DNA of 64,000 nt, from contig VYCF01000003.1 of assembly GCA_009844085.1 (NCBI GenBank), positions 1 through 64,000 of the forward strand. The letters are read 5' to 3'. Made by a program: the position numbers and the translations under genes. The notes under the pieces were generated by a model. That model made no database searches, was not told the DNA's origin, and saw only the letters and a list, made by a program, of their open reading frames with translations. This document shows positions 7,563 through 16,755 of this stretch, piece after piece; the stretch's first letter is position 1; each line of letters begins with the position of its first letter. The stretch is from Gammaproteobacteria bacterium. GTDB lineage: Bacteria > Pseudomonadota > Gammaproteobacteria > Pseudomonadales > Pseudohongiellaceae.

Positions 7563-9485
7563 ATGTCCGAAATAACAGGCACCAATTCACCCGAAACGCT
7601 CCACGGCACCGGGGCCGACGACGAAATCCGCGCGGGCGCGGGTGACGATACCGTCTACGGCGGCGAGGGCGATGACCTGCTGTTCGGTGAGAACGGCGAC
7701 GACGAATTGATCGGCGGCGCCGGCGAAGACGAACTCTTCGGCGGGGACGGCAACGATATTCTCAAAGGCGGAGCGGGTTTCGACATACTCCGCGGCGGCG
7801 CCGGCGACGATACCTTTCTGGTTACCGATTTGTACGATCACATCCACGATGCCTCCGGCAACGACAAGGCAATCGTCTCCGTATCTTTCGCGAAAATTCC
7901 GGCGGAGATCGAACAGGTCGAATACGTGGACGGCGCCGTGCCGCTGCCGTACTGGATCAGTGCGCTCATCGCCAGCGACTCAAGCGGCTCCTACTATTCA
8001 TGGGCATTGGGTGAGGAAAAGACTTTTCAATATGTATTTCCTTCGCGCCTCCCCGCCTACGCCGCTTCCAGGCATGCCGAAGGATATCGCCAATTGACGC
8101 CAATCCAGCAAACCAACGCCGTGATTGGCCTTGAATATCTTGAGTCCATAATCGACGTGAAAATGATCAGGACTGAATATCCCGATCAGCTCAATACGAT
8201 TTCGATAGCATTGCAGGATCTCGGAGAAGAGGTTGGCGGCACCGCCTACCATCCGGATTCCCGGAGTCGGGGTTCGGATATTTACATCAATGCCGCGGAT
8301 TCAAGCAGAACGCTGGGCGCCGGTACTTTTGGCGCTTATCTGTTCATGCACGAACTCGGCCATGCCTTGGGGCTCAAACATCCCTTCGACGAACCGGATG
8401 TGGATGACAAGGTTGCCGACCCACCCTATCTTCAGGGCGCCGAAGACCATTCGCGCTGGACGATAATGTCTTACAAGGAAAGCCCCGCCGAGTACAGGCT
8501 TTACTTCAGCGAACTCGATATCGCCGCGCTTCAGTACTTATACGGCCCGAGCCGAAAATCTCGCACTGGCGACGATGTGTACAGGGTTAGGCTTGATGCT
8601 CCCAATTTCATCTGGGACGGCGGCGGCGTAGATACTATCGATGCCTCCCGCTCCCCGCTCCCGGTTACGATATTTCTCGAGCCTGGCTATTGGGGCCACA
8701 TCGGTCGCGAAGGCCCGGCGGAGACAATTACCGCTCCCCGTCAAATCACGGTCAACTTCGGTTCGGAGATCGAAAATCTGATCGGCTCAAGGCATTCCGA
8801 TGCCTTGACCGGCAACGGCCTCGACAATTTCATTCGCGGCGGCGCAGGCGACGACAAGCTGGAAGGAGGGCCCGGGAACGACCGGATTCAAGGCGGCATG
8901 GGCTCGGACAAACTGATTGGTGGAGATGGGCTTGACTTCGCGGTTTACGTTGGAGCGCGGGATGGATACAACGTCGCGACTGATCCAGACGGTATCGTAA
9001 TCCGGGCGAAAAACGACACCGGAGGAACCGCGACGATTGAAACAGGTACGGACCGGCTTTTCGACATCGAAAGAATTTCGTTCGCGGATATCAACCTCGC
9101 TTTCGATTTCGAAGGCAACGCGGGTCGAGCCGTGAAGACCATCGGGGCATTCCTCGGCGCCGATGGAATACGGGATTCCGGGCTTGTCGGCTACGTTCTG
9201 AACTTGCTCGATAACGGAATGCCATATGTGGAATTGCTGCAAACCGCTATCGAGACGGTTTTCGGACAAGATCCCGACGGTCCAGCGATGGTTCGATACT
9301 TCTTCGAGGCACTGACGGGCCAGCAGGCGCCGGAGGATCTCGTCAACGATCTGGGCGGCATGGTCGGCAGCGGCGGCGTCTCTGCGCTCGAACTGGCAAT
9401 GCTCGCGGCGGACCATGAACTGAATCTTGCCAACATCGACTTCGTGGGCCTCGCGGCGAGCGGCGTCGAGTATCTCGTGGTCTGA
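7563..9485 (+). CDS. RTX-repeat zinc metalloprotease (serralysin-like, M10)
   Basis: A 640-residue protein with no Sec signal, expected to leave the cell by a type I secretion system not seen here. Residues about 14-85 are eight calcium-binding RTX nonapeptides of the GGxGxD type. The catalytic domain follows, with zinc motif HELGHALGLKHP (His263, Glu264, His267, His273) and the Met-turn IMSY (Met302). A second RTX block (GGAGDDKLEGGPGNDRI region) comes next, then an alpha-helical region of about 140 residues ending in VEYLVV, a plausible secretion signal. Classical serralysins carry the repeats only after the protease, so the N-terminal RTX block is unusual. Codon use resembles its neighbours. 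Confidence 0.85.
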   Translation: MSEITGTNSPETLHGTGADDEIRAGAGDDTVYGGEGDDLLFGENGDDELIGGAGEDELFGGDGNDILKGGAGFDILRGGAGDDTFLVTDLYDHIHDASGNDKAIVSVSFAKIPAEIEQVEYVDGAVPLPYWISALIASDSSGSYYSWALGEEKTFQYVFPSRLPAYAASRHAEGYRQLTPIQQTNAVIGLEYLESIIDVKMIRTEYPDQLNTISIALQDLGEEVGGTAYHPDSRSRGSDIYINAADSSRTLGAGTFGAYLFMHELGHALGLKHPFDEPDVDDKVADPPYLQGAEDHSRWTIMSYKESPAEYRLYFSELDIAALQYLYGPSRKSRTGDDVYRVRLDAPNFIWDGGGVDTIDASRSPLPVTIFLEPGYWGHIGREGPAETITAPRQITVNFGSEIENLIGSRHSDALTGNGLDNFIRGGAGDDKLEGGPGNDRIQGGMGSDKLIGGDGLDFAVYVGARDGYNVATDPDGIVIRAKNDTGGTATIETGTDRLFDIERISFADINLAFDFEGNAGRAVKTIGAFLGADGIRDSGLVGYVLNLLDNGMPYVELLQTAIETVFGQDPDGPAMVRYFFEALTGQQAPEDLVNDLGGMVGSGGVSALELAMLAADHELNLANIDFVGLAASGVEYLVV

Positions 9486-9535
9486 TGGATGCCATTGATT
9501 GACATACTGATGAGGTGGATTTTCAGGCGGCGCGC

Positions 9536-10099
9536 ATGTTCAGGCACCTGAACGTCTTCTGGTTCGGCCTGGTCTTCGCCGCCGCGGCGACATTCCTAAT
9601 CTATCCGGAGTTGCTTGAGCGGGAAGCGCTGGCAGACTTTGTCGTGCGTTTCGGCCCCGAAGCATTTGTCGTGTATGTGCTGATTTGCCTGACGCGCTCG
9701 CTTTTGCTCATCCCGAGCACGCCGTTCATTTTCGCCGGTGCGCTCGCTTTCCCCGACTGGCCTCTTGCGGTGCTGGCGGCGTCCATGGCCGGAGTGCTGA
9801 GCGGTTCCCTGCTGATTTACAGCTTCCCCGGCATCGGCGGCTACGACGAGCGGCTCAAGGCCCGCTACCCGAAACAGATCGCTTACATCCGTGAGCGCAT
9901 GCAAGGCGCCGGCGCCTGGTGGGTGACCATGGGCTGGTCCGCTTTTCCGCTCGTCCCCACGGACCTGATCTGCTATGTCGCCGGCCTGGCCAGAATGCCG
10001 CCTCTGAAAATGGCCGCGGCAGTCCAGATCGGTTCCTTCCCGCTCATGGCGGTCTACGTCTTCACCGGCGCCGAACTTGGCGCTATTCTGCTGAACTGA
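9536..10099 (+). CDS. TVP38/TMEM64-family (DedA/SNARE-associated) membrane protein
   Basis: About 187 residues with four to five hydrophobic segments. The central block has the VTT/SNARE-associated pattern: SLLLIPSTPFIFAGALAFP, then GVLSGSLLIYSFPGIGGYDE, and after the middle helix a PTDLICYVAGLARMP segment like the conserved second half of TVP38 proteins. Bacterial members are implicated in lipid or polyprenyl-phosphate flipping; the substrate here is unknown. ATG 9536 gives the better family start; a GTG at 9515 would add seven residues. Its last 17 bases overlap the 3' end of the convergent primase-helicase gene. Confidence 0.75.
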   Translation: MFRHLNVFWFGLVFAAAATFLIYPELLEREALADFVVRFGPEAFVVYVLICLTRSLLLIPSTPFIFAGALAFPDWPLAVLAASMAGVLSGSLLIYSFPGIGGYDERLKARYPKQIAYIRERMQGAGAWWVTMGWSAFPLVPTDLICYVAGLARMPPLKMAAAVQIGSFPLMAVYVFTGAELGAILLN

Positions 10100-12533
10100 A
10101 GGCTTGCAGTGACTCCCTCACGGTGTATCCGAGGCTCTCGTATCCCTTGACGCGTTTGGCGCCCATGCGATTCAGCGCAGGAACGGCGTGATCGAAATAA
10201 TCGTAAACGCGCACTTCCCGCTTTTCCGGATGAAGGCGGTGCAGCCGTCCGACGTATTGCGTCAGCGTTCCCTTCCACGATACCGGCATTGCCAGGAACA
10301 GCGTGTCGAGGCGGGCGTCGTCGAAGCCTTCTCCGACATAACGTCCGGTTGCGATCAGCATTCTTTCCCCTTTTTCGGATGCGTCTTCGAGGCGCTGCAT
10401 GACCTCGCGACGCTGTCTGGTCCCCATGCCGCCGTGGAGCAGCAATACGTTGCCCGCGACGCCCTCCAGTCTTTCAGCGAACCGGCGGGCATGGTCCTTT
10501 CGCTCGGTGAGGAGGATGGGCGAGCGTCCTTCCTTGAGCGCGGCCAGAATATCTCCGAATATCAGCGTGTTGCGGTCTTCGTCGTTCGCCAGCGCGGCAT
10601 AAATTCGCTGAATCGGCGGGCGTTCGGCATCTACGTCTTCCGGCAGCCGGAATTGCGTCGCGCGCAAGATTGCCGTATGCCGGAACCGGCGGCGAAGAGC
10701 CTCCGACCTGGCGCTGGTCTGGAAGCGTACAGGGCCGCACTGCATGAAGACTATCGGATGATGACCGTCCCTGCGCGTCACGGTCGCCGAAAGTCCGAGC
10801 ACGTATTTCGCCTTCGCCCGGCGGACCACCGCCTCGAAGCTCACCGCTGACAGGTGGTGACACTCGTCGACGATCAAATGCCCATAATCGGCCACAACGT
10901 CGTCCACCGCGCCTCCGCGTTCCAGGCTTTGCAGTGTGGCTACATCGATAATGCCGCCGGGATTGCGCTTGCCGCCGCCAATCCGCCCGATTGAGGAGGC
11001 CGGCAGGTCGAGGAACGTTCCAAGCTGCGCGACCCATTGATCCAGCAATTGACGCCTGTGCACGAGAATCAGCGTGTTCACGCCTCTTTCCGCGATCAGC
11101 GCCGCCGCGATTACCGACTTGCCGAACCCTGTCGCCGCCGCGAGCACCCCGGTCTCATGCGCAAGCAGCGCGTCGGCGGCGCATCGCTGTTCGTCCGTCA
11201 GTTCACCGAGAAAGCCGACCTCAACGGGTCCGCCTGAATTGCGTTCGTCCCTCAGTTCAAGATCGATGCCGAGTTCTTCGAGCAATTGGCGCATCGATTC
11301 AAGGCATCCGCGAGGCAGAACGATGTGGTGGGACATAAGCTCGGCGCAGGCGACCACGCGGGGGAAGCCGAAAGTGGAGCGCCTCATCGCCTGCGCCCGA
11401 TAGAACTCCGGGTTCTGGAATGCCGCCAGGCGAATGAGCCGATTTACCAGACCCGGCGGCAATTCAGTGCGCGGAACGTAAAGCCGGTCCGCAAGGACGG
11501 CCTCGATTCGGCCGGGAAGCTTTCCGGTTAATTCAGACTCGAACTTTCTCCCCGAAGGCGGAGCGGCCCATGGCTCCCGGTCTTCCTCCTCCAGCGGCAT
11601 GCGGAGGCCCATGACCCTGCCTTGCCTGCCGGCCGCATCGACGATTTCCGCAACCTCCGCCAGCGTCATGCGGCGGAGGGAAGAAAGGAAGGCCCATTGA
11701 TCTTCGTGCGGCGCAAGGTCGTCACCGAGGAATACGCTATTGCCGCATTCGCGCGGACCGCCTTGCAGGGGCAGCGCGATCAGATTGCCGAACCCTCCTT
11801 CGGGCAGAACGTCCTGGCTGGGAAAGAACCGGTCGTAAGACTCGAACCCGATATCGGGATTGCTCTCCATCGCTTCGGTGAGGATGTGCGAACCGAGTTG
11901 CCGGGCAAGTTTCGCAGGCGCCGGCTCCGCGAAAAATATCCAGACATGCCCGCCGTTTCCCGAACGCGAGCGTTCCAGAGCCGCGGGCACTTGTTTCGAG
12001 CGGCAAGCGGCGAGAAATGCGCCTGCATCGTCCGTCCAGGTCTCGCTGTCGAAGTCGGCGGCGAGAAACAGGCAAGCGTCGCCCGGCAGCACGGGATAAA
12101 CGCCGAGCGTCAGTCGCCCACGCAAGTGCGCTTCGATCGCTTCGTCGGAAATTGCCGGAAAGGCCTGATTCGGACAGGCGCCGCACTTTAGCGCGGGCTT
12201 GCCGCACAGCCCCGGTTTCCACTCATTGGCGCAAACGGGCGCATAACCAGCCTTTCCGGTGCGGGCGTTTTCCCAGCGCTTCGGGTACACATCGTCCCGG
12301 CCGCGAAAAAGCGAGCGAAACAGCGCAATTTTTTCGTTCGCTGGCGATTGGCCGATTACTCTCGCCGACAGCGGGCCGCCTATGGTCCCGGTTTGGTCTT
12401 GCCGCTCAACTTGAGCGAGCCGCTTTTCCAACGCATGCCGTTCCGCGTCCAGAGCCGCCAGACGTTCGCGCATCCGGCGGACCTCTTCAGCGTCGTGTTC
12501 ATGGCCGAACTTGGAGTGCAGGTTTTTACTCAT
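10083..12533 (-). CDS. TOTE-type archaeo-eukaryotic primase fused to SF2 helicase
   Basis: An 816-residue nucleic-acid enzyme. A short coiled coil (about 12-45) is followed by a primase-polymerase domain. Its zinc knuckle has cysteines 101, 110, 117 and 120; catalytic DFD is at 160-162; GNGGHVWIFF carries the basic/histidine motif near 195; SYDRFFPSQD begins near 232. The C-terminal half is a superfamily 2 helicase with AATGFGKS (about 466-473), VDECHH (555-560), LSAT (581-584), and later GRYVGEGFDD and QYVGRLHR. This order matches the AEP-TOTE proteins predicted to belong to conflict systems. ATG 12533 lies inside the upstream NTPase gene (8-base overlap), so translation is probably coupled. 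A longer start at 12587 would lie deeper in that gene. Function in defence is inferred. Confidence 0.85.
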   Translation of the reverse strand: MSKNLHSKFGHEHDAEEVRRMRERLAALDAERHALEKRLAQVERQDQTGTIGGPLSARVIGQSPANEKIALFRSLFRGRDDVYPKRWENARTGKAGYAPVCANEWKPGLCGKPALKCGACPNQAFPAISDEAIEAHLRGRLTLGVYPVLPGDACLFLAADFDSETWTDDAGAFLAACRSKQVPAALERSRSGNGGHVWIFFAEPAPAKLARQLGSHILTEAMESNPDIGFESYDRFFPSQDVLPEGGFGNLIALPLQGGPRECGNSVFLGDDLAPHEDQWAFLSSLRRMTLAEVAEIVDAAGRQGRVMGLRMPLEEEDREPWAAPPSGRKFESELTGKLPGRIEAVLADRLYVPRTELPPGLVNRLIRLAAFQNPEFYRAQAMRRSTFGFPRVVACAELMSHHIVLPRGCLESMRQLLEELGIDLELRDERNSGGPVEVGFLGELTDEQRCAADALLAHETGVLAAATGFGKSVIAAALIAERGVNTLILVHRRQLLDQWVAQLGTFLDLPASSIGRIGGGKRNPGGIIDVATLQSLERGGAVDDVVADYGHLIVDECHHLSAVSFEAVVRRAKAKYVLGLSATVTRRDGHHPIVFMQCGPVRFQTSARSEALRRRFRHTAILRATQFRLPEDVDAERPPIQRIYAALANDEDRNTLIFGDILAALKEGRSPILLTERKDHARRFAERLEGVAGNVLLLHGGMGTRQRREVMQRLEDASEKGERMLIATGRYVGEGFDDARLDTLFLAMPVSWKGTLTQYVGRLHRLHPEKREVRVYDYFDHAVPALNRMGAKRVKGYESLGYTVRESLQAFSSAE

Positions 12534-15500
12534 GGTTACTGGATTCAGGTTCCTTTTGGCTTTTCCTGTCTTCGACGTCAATAACACAGACCGATATCTT
12601 CAGGCGCTCAGCGTCGCTCAGGCTATCTTCCAACCGGCGTTTCAATTCGTTGCCGCTCTTGGGAGGAGGACCGGCATCGGAAGTGGGCCCGCAATCCTTA
12701 TGGTTACCAAACCAGAAAACGAGATAAATCCCGTAACCGCCGGTTCCGGGACCACGAGTGTACTTCAGGATTAACTGAGATTTGATGGCAGACCACAAGT
12801 CTCGGCTGCAGCTCTTCTTTACTTCGATCGGGACGTTGAATCTACTACCGTACGAAATGCGAATGTCAGCACGTTTATCGTCCGCGTAGCGGCCCTCAGG
12901 CTCAGCGTCAACATTGATCGGCGCCAGGAGTTGCCTGAGATCTGACAGTAGGGCGTCACGGCAAACGTCTTCCGGCCTGGGCGTGGGCTGTTGCCGTTCG
13001 GGAATATTGTGAGGGTAGACATTCCAGTACTGCCGCCAGTCTGACGTATTGCCATCCCTTATTCCAGTCGCAATTTCGCTTAGGTAGTCCACGGTCAGCG
13101 CCGCCAGATCGGCTGGATTGGCGGGTTGCCGATTTTCGAGTACTCCCAGAATTGTAGAGACGTTCGCGCGTTTGAAGCTGGCCTCTCTTCTGATTCCTTT
13201 CTGCTTGCCGACGGCAAGTTCCAGCCGCGTTCGCCAAATGCCGAGATCTTTATCCTTTGCCAATTTCTGCAACTCTTGGGTAGCATTGTTAGAGGGGTTC
13301 TCCATGAGTTGATGTACGAAGCCATCAATTCGATATGAGATGTCCATACCCCAGGTTATTCCTCCATCGTCTTTGGCGCCGGTGTCCAGCTCCGGGTTGA
13401 AAAAACCTGGGGGGTACATTGCTCCGAGCAACTGAATCAATGCGGCAATTGCGGAAAAGTCATTCCTGTCTGGCTGGACCGGGAATTGGTCGAACCGACC
13501 CCCAATGAAGGCGCTCAAGTGTCTAACCCGCCGTACGTTTCCGGCAACGTATTCACGAAGACTGTCCGAAAAGCACTGCGGACTGGAAACAAGTCCGGCA
13601 GCAAGCCAGTAAACTCGTTGTGCGACGTTCATGCTCGCATGTCCAAGCTTCTCCTTGACCATTTTAATAAAAATGTCCTTCGGGCAATGTCTTTCTGCGG
13701 CAATCAGTAGAAATCTCAATCCGGGCAATTGTCGCTCCGTGCAGCGAACGGGGAATGACCTCAACATTGGAGTCGCCACAATTCTGGCGACTTCTTCGTA
13801 CTCATTGGAATACACGAGTTCGTAAAGTCTGTCCGAGAAATTCTGGCTTTTCCGCAGTCCCGGGGATATCGATTTGATCAATATATCTGCGATTAACTCG
13901 GGCTGCTCCACCAGCAAAGGTTTAAGCCAGCGAGGGTTTTTCTGCGTTTCGCCGTATCCCCAGGGATTTGGCCAGAACGATTGGTTATAGTAAATCGCGG
14001 CAGCCAAACGATTCTGATTTTCATCCGGAACAGTATCCCTTCCTACTGCTGACTCATGAATCTCGTTGAAGCCGGCGAGAAACGGTAGAGATAAATAGTG
14101 GGTTTTTCCTTCCGCGCTTAGTCTAACCACTTGCTCTATCGTTGGAAGATCGGTTCGGAACACTGTCTCCCTGAATCCAGTCAATACGGTTTCAATCAAT
14201 TCCCCGTCATTGCCGAGTAAAATGTCGAGTCGTTCGTGGGGCGTGTACTCGCTGTTTCCGACGTAGCCGCCAAAATACGATCTGGCCAACCTGTACAACA
14301 GCGGCATGGGGGCACGGTTTTCAGTCAGTTCGGTTCGATGTTTTCGAACAGTGGATTGCAATTGGGAATGCTCGTCGACCTCTTCATCCTGATGCCTGTT
14401 TTCCTGTCTTGCTTCCCAGGTCCTCCATTCCTCGTGCTCATCAGCACGCTCTTGCAGGACATTCCGAAGAAAATCGTTTCCTTCCAAACGGGAATCGACA
14501 AATGATTTTGAAATTCTTTCTCCTTCAATTTCATCCGCGACTCGGCGGACAAGCCATTTGGCCGCATCCGCATTTTCGGCCACCAATGCCTCGTCCAGAC
14601 ACCATTTTGCAAAATCGGGCGGGCGCTTGGCGCCGAACAATCTACGATCTTCTTCCATCCCCATCGATCGCTGAAAATCCGCTGAATCTATTCCCTGGCA
14701 AGCTCTTCCGCTCTCTTCGAGCCCAAGTTTGAGAAGAGCCTTCCACAATTCGGGGCGGTCACCCAACCAAGTCTGCACACGAATTTTCTTTTCGTGCAAA
14801 ATCCCCCAAGAGTGGTGCAAGTCACCCCATCTCCCCGCGACTCCCAGCCAAGCGAACAAGCGCTCTGGCGTCAATTTTTCCGAAGCGGAACTGTCGGACA
14901 GGACAGAATCGAGTAGAATGATCGGCAATTCAGTTGTCACGTTGCCGCGCAAATCCGATTGCCTTTCATCCGACCCGAGAGCGGCATAATCCGCTGCAAG
15001 CTTGTCGAGCAACTCCATTTTGCGCTCCAGCGAGGATCGTTCCGGAAGCGTCCATGTCCAGAATTCGCTGTACCATGAATGTTGGCTGGATTTCGGAGTC
15101 CGAAAATAATCAAGAACTTCGGTCCCCGGCAATGCGTCCGGATAGGTGCATTCCAGCAGATGGCCGAGCAATTCATCGGTGGAGTCCGGCACTTGATCGG
15201 TGCGCACTTCCCGCATCAGCGACTTGAGTTCCGCAAAAGCCTGCCTCTCGTCTTCCCGCTGCCGCAGGAAGGCTCTAATGGCATTTTGCCTGATGCTGGT
15301 TCGTCGGGAGCCATCACGAATCATCTCCATCAATGCTGGCGCCATGTCTTTCAGCGGCTGCGCATAACAAAGCGCTTTAACCAGAAAAAGCGTCAGTGAC
15401 TGCCTTCCGCTGTCTCTGGCTGGATCTTCCAGTATTTCAAGAACAATGCCCGCCAACTCAGTGGATAGAAGGTCGCCAAGTCGCGAGTCGAATTCGATGG

Positions 15501-16755
15501 TATCCAGAAACCAGTGGCTCTCTTTTGATTTGGAAACCCTTTCGAGTTCCCTGAGAATCCGTTCCTTGACTTGGACAGGAAAATGCGCGACATCGCCGTA
15601 CAAAACGGTTCCGAGGGGGTCGCGCGTTATGAATTCCTCGCGGATGATTCCGTATAGTGTCGCCAGCCAGGCGCCGAGACCGCGCAGTTCCGTCACGATC
15701 ATTCCGTCGAAACCCGACATCAAGGCCAGAATTCTCCGTGGCGGCAAACCGTCTCTCACTAGCTGCCCCAGATAACGCGCGGCCAGAAATTCCGCGATCT
15801 GACGATGTATCGGGGTAACGATCGCCCCATCGTGCCCGTCGAAAATGCGCGTTCCCAACGATTCAAGAACCAGACTTTGGCTGACGCCTGAAATCTCGCT
15901 CAAATCAATACAGCCATCGTTCTCGGTCTCTGTGCCGGGTAGCCGTCTGATTCCATGGGCGCCCGCCAACAACTGAATTGCACAAAGCCGGCCCGCCGCT
16001 CTCAGAATATCGTCTTGACTGGAACGGTTTGGGATTGCCTGAAGGTGCTCACGGTTATTCTCTCTGGCCAAAGTCCGGCAGGCCATTTCAAAAGTTTCTG
16101 AACGGGACTTCGGCCATCTATTTTTCCCGTTTTTCCGAACGGCTTTCACAAGCAATCGCAGGCTCAGCGGATTCTCCAGCAAAGCTTGCACGCCACGTTG
16201 CTCAGCTAGTTCGATAAATTCGTCCGGGTCACTCAATTCGAACTTTCTTTGCAGTATCTCTCCGACATTCGTTACTGAAAGCGGATCCAGGCGTAGCACT
16301 CGCACTGTTTGGCTGGGCGCTACGGATTCCAGATGTCGGCGGTCATTGGAACCGAACCAGTCCGCTTCGCGGCAGGAAAGCCGGAATCGAGGGCGGTCGA
16401 GTTGCTGAAGTTTGTTGCGGATCGCATCGAATGGCGTTCGTCCATCCTGAACCCCGGCCCTTACTTCGTCCAGTCCGTCGATGAAAAGCGTTTTACTCCG
16501 CCATTCGAGCTGATTGTCCAGGGCAAGAAAATTCCTGGCGGAAACGTAATGGCCATCAGAGGGCTTGGCTTGCTTTTTGAACTCTTCGGTTTTTCCAGAA
16601 CCGGGCGCACCCAGCAAAACAAAGGCGTCTTCTTGCGCAAAGTTCTCGATCGGTTGAGATTCTTCCCTTGATTCGGCGACTCGCTGAATGTCCGGTGTTG
16701 ACGGATTGATTTCAGTGCAAGTTCGGCAAGCGATGTATGGTTCGGGCGAACTCAT
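12526..16755 (-). CDS. Giant NACHT/STAND-like NTPase with C-terminal PD-(D/E)xK-like motif
   Basis: A 1409-residue protein. After a short Cys-containing start (ACRTC), the NTPase has Walker A GAPGSGKT at 49-56 and Walker B LFIDGLDEVR at 90-99. The GLDE form is typical of NACHT-type STAND ATPases. About 900 residues of helical, repeat-like sequence follow, as expected for a sensor region. Near the C-terminus, D1297 and E1311-V-K1313 in RADIRI...PIEVKK have the spacing of a PD-(D/E)xK nuclease, followed by a GGYGIYLVFWF strand. GC content is visibly lower than the flanks (about 35-42% in two 60-base lines counted), suggesting acquisition. It overlaps the ATPase gene by 4 bases (ATGA) and the primase gene by 8. 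An NTP-driven nuclease sensor is my inference; I recognise no exact named family. Confidence 0.75.
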   Translation of the reverse strand: MSSPEPYIACRTCTEINPSTPDIQRVAESREESQPIENFAQEDAFVLLGAPGSGKTEEFKKQAKPSDGHYVSARNFLALDNQLEWRSKTLFIDGLDEVRAGVQDGRTPFDAIRNKLQQLDRPRFRLSCREADWFGSNDRRHLESVAPSQTVRVLRLDPLSVTNVGEILQRKFELSDPDEFIELAEQRGVQALLENPLSLRLLVKAVRKNGKNRWPKSRSETFEMACRTLARENNREHLQAIPNRSSQDDILRAAGRLCAIQLLAGAHGIRRLPGTETENDGCIDLSEISGVSQSLVLESLGTRIFDGHDGAIVTPIHRQIAEFLAARYLGQLVRDGLPPRRILALMSGFDGMIVTELRGLGAWLATLYGIIREEFITRDPLGTVLYGDVAHFPVQVKERILRELERVSKSKESHWFLDTIEFDSRLGDLLSTELAGIVLEILEDPARDSGRQSLTLFLVKALCYAQPLKDMAPALMEMIRDGSRRTSIRQNAIRAFLRQREDERQAFAELKSLMREVRTDQVPDSTDELLGHLLECTYPDALPGTEVLDYFRTPKSSQHSWYSEFWTWTLPERSSLERKMELLDKLAADYAALGSDERQSDLRGNVTTELPIILLDSVLSDSSASEKLTPERLFAWLGVAGRWGDLHHSWGILHEKKIRVQTWLGDRPELWKALLKLGLEESGRACQGIDSADFQRSMGMEEDRRLFGAKRPPDFAKWCLDEALVAENADAAKWLVRRVADEIEGERISKSFVDSRLEGNDFLRNVLQERADEHEEWRTWEARQENRHQDEEVDEHSQLQSTVRKHRTELTENRAPMPLLYRLARSYFGGYVGNSEYTPHERLDILLGNDGELIETVLTGFRETVFRTDLPTIEQVVRLSAEGKTHYLSLPFLAGFNEIHESAVGRDTVPDENQNRLAAAIYYNQSFWPNPWGYGETQKNPRWLKPLLVEQPELIADILIKSISPGLRKSQNFSDRLYELVYSNEYEEVARIVATPMLRSFPVRCTERQLPGLRFLLIAAERHCPKDIFIKMVKEKLGHASMNVAQRVYWLAAGLVSSPQCFSDSLREYVAGNVRRVRHLSAFIGGRFDQFPVQPDRNDFSAIAALIQLLGAMYPPGFFNPELDTGAKDDGGITWGMDISYRIDGFVHQLMENPSNNATQELQKLAKDKDLGIWRTRLELAVGKQKGIRREASFKRANVSTILGVLENRQPANPADLAALTVDYLSEIATGIRDGNTSDWRQYWNVYPHNIPERQQPTPRPEDVCRDALLSDLRQLLAPINVDAEPEGRYADDKRADIRISYGSRFNVPIEVKKSCSRDLWSAIKSQLILKYTRGPGTGGYGIYLVFWFGNHKDCGPTSDAGPPPKSGNELKRRLEDSLSDAERLKISVCVIDVEDRKSQKEPESSNHE

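Noticed and set aside
7600-7830. GGXGXD-coding repeats as a DNA satellite or CRISPR-like array
   Set aside because: They are in-frame RTX nonapeptides with variable DNA sequence and no constant repeat/spacer pattern.
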